Positions 58,482-64,000 of a stretch of 64,000 bases of DNA are shown here, in pieces. The position numbers and the translations under genes are program-made. The notes beneath the pieces were generated by a model. The model saw only the letters and a program-made list of their open reading frames with translations, made no database searches and was not told where the DNA came from. The stretch's first letter is position 1; each line of letters begins with the position of its first letter. This stretch comes from GCA-002282575 sp964606405 (GTDB lineage: Bacteria > Pseudomonadota > Gammaproteobacteria > Thiomicrospirales > Thiomicrospiraceae): the NCBI GenBank assembly GCA_964606405.1, contig CAZSGH010000002.1:43561-107560 (forward strand), given 5' to 3'.

Positions 58482-58913
58482 ATGCAGCTTTTTCAGCCCG
58501 CATCACCCTGTGTTAATTTAGCCTTGCCCTTGTTTGCGGCGCGGGTTCCTGCTGGTTTTCCTTCGCCAGCGCAAGACTATGTTGAGCGCACACTTGATCT
58601 CAATGAGTTATGTATTGCCCATCCTGCGGCAACCTACTATGTGCGAGCAACCGGCGATTCGATGATTGAAGCGGGTATCCATGATGGTGACTTGCTGGTG
58701 GTTGATCGTGCCATCGATGCTAAACATGGTAGCGTGGTCATTGCCGAAGTCTGCGGTGAATTTACTGTTAAAGAACTGTCCCTAACACCCTCTGTGAGAT
58801 TATTACCACGTAACGCTGCTTATCTGCCCATTGATCTTTCAGGCTCCGATGAGCTGGTGCTATTTGGTGTCGTCACTTTTGTCATTCATGCCTTGCGTGG
58901 CAACAGTAGTTAG
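58482..58913 (+). CDS. umuD: UmuD-like self-cleaving SOS protein
   Basis: Protein of 143 residues of the S24 peptidase family. Cleavage pair Ala24-Gly25, catalytic Ser60 in GDSMIEAG and Lys97 in FTVKEL. After RecA-stimulated cleavage it forms the accessory subunit of polymerase V. Five bases before umuC. Confidence 0.92.
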   Translation: MQLFQPASPCVNLALPLFAARVPAGFPSPAQDYVERTLDLNELCIAHPAATYYVRATGDSMIEAGIHDGDLLVVDRAIDAKHGSVVIAEVCGEFTVKELSLTPSVRLLPRNAAYLPIDLSGSDELVLFGVVTFVIHALRGNSS

Positions 58914-58918
58914 CCATC

Positions 58919-60184
58919 ATGTTTGCACTCGTTGATTGCAACAACTTCTACGCTTCCTGTGAGAAACTATTTCGTCCTGACTTAAAGCACACACCCGTAG
59001 TGGTACTGAGCAATAACGATGGTTGCATCGTTGCCAGAAGTCGAGAAGCCAAGAAGCTAGGTTTTAAAATGGGTATGCCTTATTTTCAAGCAAAAGAGAT
59101 GATTGACCGTAACGGCGTTGAAGTGTTTTCCTCTAACTATGAACTCTATGCCGACATCAGCCGTCGAGTGATGGAAACCCTAGAGTCAATCACACCTGCC
59201 ATTGAAATATATTCCATTGATGAGGCATTTATCGATCTCTCGGGCATGGATACCAACTTTGAGTTACTCGCTTTTGGTCAAATGATTCGTGATACCGTCG
59301 TCAAGCATACGGGTATCAGTGTTGGTGTCGGTATTGCTCAAACCAAAACACTGGCTAAGCTCGCTAATAATGCAGCTAAAACCTACCCTAAAACAGGTGG
59401 CGTGGTGGTGCTTACCGACAAAACCAGACAAGAAAAGCTAATGAAAATTACCCCAGTCGGTGAAGTATGGGGCGTTGGCAGATGCATAAGCAGTCAATTA
59501 GAAACGATGGGCATTAAAACCGTATGGGACTTTGTGCAATACGATACCGTCAGTATTCGTAAGCAGTTTTCAGTCGTGCTCGAACGTACCCAACGAGAAC
59601 TAACGGGCTATCCTTGCTTTGCGCTCGATGAAACACCCGCCACCAAACAACAAATTGTCTGCTCTCGTTCATTTGGTGATCGTATCACTTCACTGGAACA
59701 CCTATCCGAAGCCATAAACAGTTATACCGCACGCGCTTGTACGAAACTTCGCATAGAAGGCGTTAGCGCCAAACAACTCACCGTCTTTTGTCGCACCAGC
59801 CCCTTTGCTGACAAAGAACCCTATTACAGCAACAGTGCCAGTGTTGAACTAGCCTACCCAAGTGACAATACCAGTGATTTTTTACCGCTTGCCAGTCAGC
59901 TTATAACGCAATTATTCAAGCCCAACTATCGCTATGCGAAGGCGGGTGTGATGTTATCTGACTTCTATGCGCCTGGTACTTTTCAATTGGGATTATTTGA
60001 TGAACAGCCAAAAGATAATGCTCAGTCTAAAGCACTCATGACGACACTCGATCAGCTCAACAAAAAACAGCGTAATACCGTTTACTTTGCGAGTGAAGGA
60101 ATCGCTAAGCCTTGGGCGATGAAGCGTGGGAAAATGTCACCCCAGTACACTACGCGCTGGGATGAGTTACCAATTATCGGATGA
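58919..60184 (+). CDS. umuC: UmuC-like translesion DNA polymerase V subunit
   Basis: Protein of 421 residues. Y-family motifs FALVDCNNFYASCE and YSIDEAFIDL hold the catalytic acidic residues; little-finger and UmuC C-terminal regions follow. Complete. UmuDC/RumAB-type mutagenesis operons are common conjugative cargo. Confidence 0.95.
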   Translation: MFALVDCNNFYASCEKLFRPDLKHTPVVVLSNNDGCIVARSREAKKLGFKMGMPYFQAKEMIDRNGVEVFSSNYELYADISRRVMETLESITPAIEIYSIDEAFIDLSGMDTNFELLAFGQMIRDTVVKHTGISVGVGIAQTKTLAKLANNAAKTYPKTGGVVVLTDKTRQEKLMKITPVGEVWGVGRCISSQLETMGIKTVWDFVQYDTVSIRKQFSVVLERTQRELTGYPCFALDETPATKQQIVCSRSFGDRITSLEHLSEAINSYTARACTKLRIEGVSAKQLTVFCRTSPFADKEPYYSNSASVELAYPSDNTSDFLPLASQLITQLFKPNYRYAKAGVMLSDFYAPGTFQLGLFDEQPKDNAQSKALMTTLDQLNKKQRNTVYFASEGIAKPWAMKRGKMSPQYTTRWDELPIIG

Positions 60185-60283
60185 CTATATTACATTAATC
60201 GATACAATATACGCTTTATATTTCAGTCAAAAAGGATGAACAATGACTCATATTTCAATCGAAATCCTGACCTTGACGCTATA

Positions 60284-60508
60284 TCAGTTGTTCAGCGTTT
60301 CAAGCTTCCTCTTCTTACCCGCCGTCTTACGTCCAGCACCCGACTTTAGCCGTTCTATCTCCTCCTTAAACACAACAGCGACATCCACCTCTGGTATCCA
60401 GCTCTGAACGAACTCCCCAAAGCCATAGCGATTGATGACGGTTCGTTGATTGACAGAATACAAACTTGAGATAACAAATTGCGACCCAAAGTTTTCGTAA
60501 AAATTTAT
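60284..60508 (-). pseudogene. C-terminal remnant of an unidentified gene
   Basis: Open frame of 75 codons without any Met, reading NFYENFGSQFVISSLYSVNQ at its start and ending with a Lys/Arg-rich tail (KTAGKKRKLETLNN). Higher GC than the surroundings. It looks like the end of a larger DNA-binding protein left by deletion. Identity unknown. Confidence 0.4.
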
Positions 60509-60576
60509 CTATCCTATTGAATAATCTGTTTTTTCATGTACAATTAACTAAAACCAACAAAAAGCAATGAAAAACT

Positions 60577-61590
60577 ATGAATTACATTGAGATAGAATTA
60601 AACCAATCAAGAATACTGATTGATGCAAAACAGAATTTTGAGTCATTAAAAGCAGCTTACAGCGATGCAAAGAAGTACGTTGGCTCTATGTTTTGGCGGA
60701 ACATTAATGGCAGCGACTATCTGATACATAACCCTGCAAAAAAAGTACAAAAAAGCTTGGGCGTTCGCAGTATTGCAACAGAATCAATTTTTTCATCATT
60801 CCAAGAAAACAAGGAAGCATCAAGCAAAAAGCTTGAATCACTAACATCTCAGCAGCACGAACATGCAAGAATGATTTCAGCAGTCAATCTTAATCGAGTT
60901 CCCTTAATTGTCGGACAACTCGCTAGAAAGTTAAAGCAGTTTCCCAAGCTAGAAAACACGACAATGATCGTTGGAACTAACGCACTTTATGCTTATGAGG
61001 CAGATACTGGTGTTAGGTTTATTTCGGGAATTGTTGCAACCCGTGACGTAGATGTTTTGTGGGACACACGAAAAAAGGTTAGTATCGTTACTCAGGAGCC
61101 GAAAGGCTTTATGGGATTGTTGCAATCAATTGATAAAACATTTTCAGTTGTTGGTGATAAAAACTCATTTACGGCAGCTAACGATAAAGGTTTCATGGTC
61201 GATTTGATTCAGCCCTTAGGAAAAAATCCACACAAAAAACGCAATTCCGTTATGTCTGATTTTTCTGATGATCTTGTTGCCGTTCAAATTAAAGGATTAG
61301 AGTGGCTAGTATCTTGCCCTAAGTACACAGTCATTGCTTTTGACGAAAAAGGATACCCAATTGAAATGACTGTTCCAGATCCTCGGGCATTCTCAATGCA
61401 CAAGCTTTGGTTGTCACAACAAGAAGACCGTTCGCCCATTAAAAGGGCGCGAGACAAACAGCAAGCAGCAGCAGTTTTTAACTTGGTGCAAGAAAAAATG
61501 CCCCATCTGTCTTTTTCAGACATAGCCTTAAATGCACTGCCTTTTAAAGTCAAGAAACAGGCAAGTTATGATTTTGGTTTTTCGCTATAA
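60577..61590 (+). CDS. nucleotidyltransferase-fold protein (GSU2403-like)
   Basis: Protein of 337 residues. MIVGTNALYAYEADTG, then TRDVDVLWD gives the G-x..D-x-D core of a nucleotidyltransferase (PF12281-like), and DLIQPLG adds a third acidic position. A helical N-terminal domain of about 100 residues precedes. Related proteins act as toxins in AbiEii/MenT-type systems; activity here is not shown. It overlaps a convergent RHH-type gene. Confidence 0.75.
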   Translation: MNYIEIELNQSRILIDAKQNFESLKAAYSDAKKYVGSMFWRNINGSDYLIHNPAKKVQKSLGVRSIATESIFSSFQENKEASSKKLESLTSQQHEHARMISAVNLNRVPLIVGQLARKLKQFPKLENTTMIVGTNALYAYEADTGVRFISGIVATRDVDVLWDTRKKVSIVTQEPKGFMGLLQSIDKTFSVVGDKNSFTAANDKGFMVDLIQPLGKNPHKKRNSVMSDFSDDLVAVQIKGLEWLVSCPKYTVIAFDEKGYPIEMTVPDPRAFSMHKLWLSQQEDRSPIKRARDKQQAAAVFNLVQEKMPHLSFSDIALNALPFKVKKQASYDFGFSL

Positions 61591-61781
61591 TGCAAAACCA
61601 AATAATCCAACACGTCAGCCCTGCCCTTCAAGTCTTGTTCAGTTTTTATCTCGTCGATTCTTGCCAAGGTTTCAGGCTTGACATAACATTGGCTAAAGGA
61701 AACTAAACCATTATCAATATGCTCTTGCCTCTTTTTTTGTTGTGATTTTCTTAATGTTTCTTTTCGTTGCTCGGTTGTCAT
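61566..61781 (-). CDS. small DNA-binding-type protein
   Basis: Seventy-one residues: a Lys/Gln/Arg-rich N-terminal helix, then VSFSQCYVKPETLARIDEI, resembling a ribbon-helix-helix, and a short tail. ATG after TTAGGG; a GTG upstream is possible. Overlaps the nucleotidyltransferase gene by 25 bases at the 3' ends. Confidence 0.58.
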   Translation of the reverse strand: MTTEQRKETLRKSQQKKRQEHIDNGLVSFSQCYVKPETLARIDEIKTEQDLKGRADVLDYLVLHYSEKPKS

Positions 61782-61844
61782 ACTTAACCCTAATTTATTT
61801 TTGGGTATCCGCACTTTGGTGTTGATGTCTAAATTCCTTCGGAT

Positions 61845-62084
61845 TCAATCAACGCAATTAGCTTGATCTTCCGTCAAATGCATAAGAGCTAAAAAGTCTT
61901 CTTTGTATAAGTTTTTAATCATGTCTGCAAATGCCTTGTCCGCGAATTGATTAGTAAAAACTGAATATCCTAATCGGCGTTCGACATCTTCATGAAAGTC
62001 TGAAAATTTCGAGCACAACATTTTCCCCGTATATCCAGTTAGAATAATCTGCTGTTCGACTGTTAACGGAGTAAGATTGTTCAT
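61845..62084 (-). CDS. hypothetical small protein
   Basis: Seventy-nine residues, helical and acidic (PLTVEQQIILTGYTGKMLC at the start). AGAGG before ATG. It lies 63 bases upstream of the RHH-type gene and is probably co-transcribed. Confidence 0.58.
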   Translation of the reverse strand: MNNLTPLTVEQQIILTGYTGKMLCSKFSDFHEDVERRLGYSVFTNQFADKAFADMIKNLYKEDFLALMHLTEDQANCVD

Positions 62085-62350
62085 AAAAACCTCTAAATTA
62101 TAATTAAACTGAGCAAAAAACTGTTGTCATTAGCACTAAGGTGAAAATCACAATTATTTTCTTTGGCAACTTGCGCTAATTTTCGAATGCAATCATTTCG
62201 AGCTTGGTCTTAAAGTCTCTATTTTGGTTTTTTGTTTAACAGCAGCAGTGATAATGCTATCTGTTTGTCTTGAAATCTGAGCAAGCATATTAGATCATAT
62301 CAACACTAAAATGCGGGTACCCTTATTTTTCATTATTATGCTTGATAATA
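62085..62350. other. divergent intergenic region
   Basis: About 265 bases without ORF, AT-rich. It must contain the promoter of the minus-strand pair. I see no strong motif. Confidence 0.5.
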
Positions 62351-62379
62351 GTTGACACGTCAACAAAGGTAATTATAAT
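62351..62379 (+). promoter_or_regulatory. lipoprotein gene promoter with palindrome over -35
   Basis: TTGACA and TATAAT with 16-base spacing. GTTGAC-AC-GTCAAC, a perfect palindrome, covers the -35 box and suggests repressor control. Confidence 0.7.
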
Positions 62380-62416
62380 GGTAATCGTATAAGTTAAACA
62401 AATGGAGCATTAAATT

Positions 62417-62950
62417 ATGAGCGTTTCAATCATGGTAAAAATGGGATTAGTTGTTGCGGCGATGGCTGTTTTGACGGGGTGTGCGACTCAAACAGTCAAA
62501 GCCAACAACTCAGGCGTTAATCTTACTGTTGCAGTATCGCCAGATGTACCTAACAAACTAATCGATGCCGCGACAATCAAAGACGCTTGTTTAACCAAGC
62601 TCAAAGAGAAAGGCATTGAACAGTCAGAAACAGGAACACCTGTTACTTTGAATATTTTTAACTTCAAGGTCGTTAAAGGCGGTGGTAATGCGGCATTTAC
62701 TGGTGGTTCAACTGGTTTCGCGTTAGTGGATGCACTAAATACTGCTTTGACTGTTGCGCAGAACGTTGATACGGTTGCCAAGAATGTAGCGTCAGAGCAA
62801 CCAATGGTAACGAGAGTTGATTACAAAATTTCTTCTGGCAACGATGAAATCCTAAATTTTAATGTAGGTGTACAAGGCGCTCTAAATGAGCAGAACAAGC
62901 TTTATTCTCGAACTTTATCTGCAACAATTAACAATATTATAGAAAAATAG
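62417..62950 (+). CDS. conserved-type lipoprotein
   Basis: Protein of 177 residues. Signal peptide ends in lipobox LTGC (about Cys22). The mature part has a Gly-rich segment GGGNAAFTGGSTG and beta-rich pattern similar to small outer-membrane lipoproteins such as the YajG type. Possible surface or entry-exclusion role because it neighbours traN; unproven. Confidence 0.68.
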   Translation: MSVSIMVKMGLVVAAMAVLTGCATQTVKANNSGVNLTVAVSPDVPNKLIDAATIKDACLTKLKEKGIEQSETGTPVTLNIFNFKVVKGGGNAAFTGGSTGFALVDALNTALTVAQNVDTVAKNVASEQPMVTRVDYKISSGNDEILNFNVGVQGALNEQNKLYSRTLSATINNIIEK

Positions 62951-63005
62951 GGTATGCGAAATAACAAAGGGACTTTCGTTATTTTCAGACACCTATAAAA
63001 ACAAC

Positions 63006-63029
63006 AAAGGCCTTATCGCTAAGGCCTTT
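63006..63029. terminator. bidirectional terminator
   Basis: AAAGGCCTTA - TCGC - TAAGGCCTTT: perfect 10-bp stem with T or A tracts on both sides, between the convergent lipoprotein and traN genes. Confidence 0.88.
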
Positions 63030-63032
63030 TAC

Positions 63033-64000
63033 TTATTGGCTAATCGGCAACTTGGGTTGTGTTTTAGCAGCACCGTTTGCCTTGGTAGACGTTGTTAGTT
63101 TATTCTGCAAGTTGGTCTGTGTCGTGGCGTTCATAACAGCGCCTGCCGACTGCTGTGCCTGAGCTAACATATCCGCAATGAACTCGGTCAAATCAATCTT
63201 AGACCAATCCAACTGTTGTATCTGCGCTACTGTAAATCCATCACAAGTGCGAATATCTAAGCCCAGTTGCGCCCTGCCTTGCTGATTGATAATGCGAGCA
63301 AGCTTTGAGTTGTAACAGCACTTACCTGTACGATATTTAGTGCAAGTGCAACCAAATAATCCGCAATCTTTGCTCTCACACCAAGTACCCGTGTTGTAGC
63401 ACAACTTGGCTTTGCCTTTGGTAGATGACTTATAGTCTTCTTCATCGCACGCCAAGGCTGCTTGGTACGCCTGATAAGCCATCATCGCAGCCGTGACGTA
63501 CAGCATGGTTGGATTGTAGGACATATTAAAACCAGTATTGCCAATTGCTGTTGTAGTAGTGGTTGTTGAAATACCTGCCACAGTAGTTGTTGATGTAGCC
63601 GTTGCTCCCGCAACAGTAGTTGTTGTGCTACCCGCTCCAAGCATTGAACTAACTGTTCCTTCTGCTGGCAACGCCCCATAGCCAATACTGAACCCTGGCA
63701 CCAAACTAACACTAGGGCTAAAGTTAAAATTAGCCAATGACTCAGCAGATGATTGTGCCGCGTTAAGCCCCTGTTGTGCCATGTTATCGGTCAAAGCACC
63801 TGCTGCCCACATTTCCTGAGCTGCTGTCGCAAACTTTTGACTGCTCATCATGTAGTCATACATGTAGCTTGATCCGGCGCTAATGCCGCTTCCTAATAAA
63901 CTGACACCTTGCATCATTGGACTACCAAATAACTGAGCATTATTTTTAGGATCAGGCGCGTCGATATTGCAACAACTTTTGCTGCCTAAGTTTGCTCCAA
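63033..64000 (-). CDS. traN: TraN mating-pair stabilisation protein (3' part, cut by window edge)
   Basis: Outer-membrane adhesin that stabilises mating pairs. The open frame continues to the right edge, so only the C-terminal 322 codons are seen; the first Met inside is not the start. The signature CCYNSKLARIINQQG and many cysteine pairs (ESKDCGLFGCTCTKYRTGKCC) are typical. A Thr/Val-rich low-complexity stretch lies in the middle. Its disulfides would need the DsbC encoded far away. traW and traU are expected beyond the edge. Confidence 0.92.
   Translation of the reverse strand, partial: GANLGSKSCCNIDAPDPKNNAQLFGSPMMQGVSLLGSGISAGSSYMYDYMMSSQKFATAAQEMWAAGALTDNMAQQGLNAAQSSAESLANFNFSPSVSLVPGFSIGYGALPAEGTVSSMLGAGSTTTTVAGATATSTTTVAGISTTTTTTAIGNTGFNMSYNPTMLYVTAAMMAYQAYQAALACDEEDYKSSTKGKAKLCYNTGTWCESKDCGLFGCTCTKYRTGKCCYNSKLARIINQQGRAQLGLDIRTCDGFTVAQIQQLDWSKIDLTEFIADMLAQAQQSAGAVMNATTQTNLQNKLTTSTKANGAAKTQPKLPISQ

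Noticed and set aside
1..64000. tRNA, rRNA or complete insertion sequence
   Set aside because: I scanned by eye and saw no tRNA-like cloverleaf, no rRNA and no transposase with terminal inverted repeats; a dedicated search could still find a degenerate one.

Overview
The window is part of a large conjugative element (an ICE or a big conjugative plasmid; the sequence does not decide which) from a moderately AT-rich marine or aquatic gammaproteobacterium. A Shewanella/Vibrio/Alteromonadales-type host is an inference from overall composition, the F-type mating genes with a MOBH relaxase, and a cassette array with long attC sites.

Layout. (1) 0-3 kb, minus strand: MOBH relaxase gene traI, cut by the left edge, behind three small genes. 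(2) 3.0-3.55 kb: divergent control region with a perfect 35-bp inverted repeat, one arm in front of each operon. (3) 3.5-20.4 kb, plus strand: transfer operon of lytic transglycosylase, OmpA-like lipoprotein, pilin, traL-E-K-B, dsbC, traV, traC, a TrbI-like gene, traF, traH and a very long traG. traN lies alone at the right edge on the minus strand and is cut by it. (4) 20.4-29.9 kb: accessory genes, including a retron-like operon (structured RNA, 41-aa peptide, XRE regulator, retron-type reverse transcriptase, 5'-nucleotidase, zinc-motif protein), a gene broken by one amber codon, and an NlpC/P60-like protein with a DUF2726 partner. (5) 29.9-37.9 kb, minus strand: eight gene cassettes separated by attC sites, with no integron integrase in the window. 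Cargo includes HEPN-like, DUF1643, TIR, nucleotide-cyclase-like, gamma-glutamylcyclotransferase-like and DUF6602-like proteins. Three copies of a repeat module frame two cassette runs; in two of them a conserved leader peptide ends on the start codon of the first cassette gene. (6) 37.9-45.9 kb: resolvase, DUF1173 and SprT-like genes, then a GNAT/ASCH/membrane protein/HTH locus.

(7) 45.9-57.6 kb, minus strand: a block resembling the leading region of conjugative elements (SNF2-type helicase, RadC, DNA methyltransferase, SSB, DUF3275, DUF3577, BrnTA, many tiny membrane proteins). Fourteen transcription units here carry the same kind of 5' leader, which can fold as an H-type pseudoknot with compensatory changes between copies. 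(8) 57.6-64 kb: an intergenic region, umuDC-like genes behind a promoter with a palindromic operator, a nucleotidyltransferase, a lipoprotein and the end of traN.

The tra genes build the mating channel and pilus. The 46-57 kb block probably serves establishment in the recipient, with the shared leader co-regulating it. The 20-45 kb region is cargo rich in probable anti-phage functions. The candidates for undescribed biology are the retron-like operon, the pseudoknot-leader regulon, the leader-peptide cassette module and the GNAT/ASCH locus.
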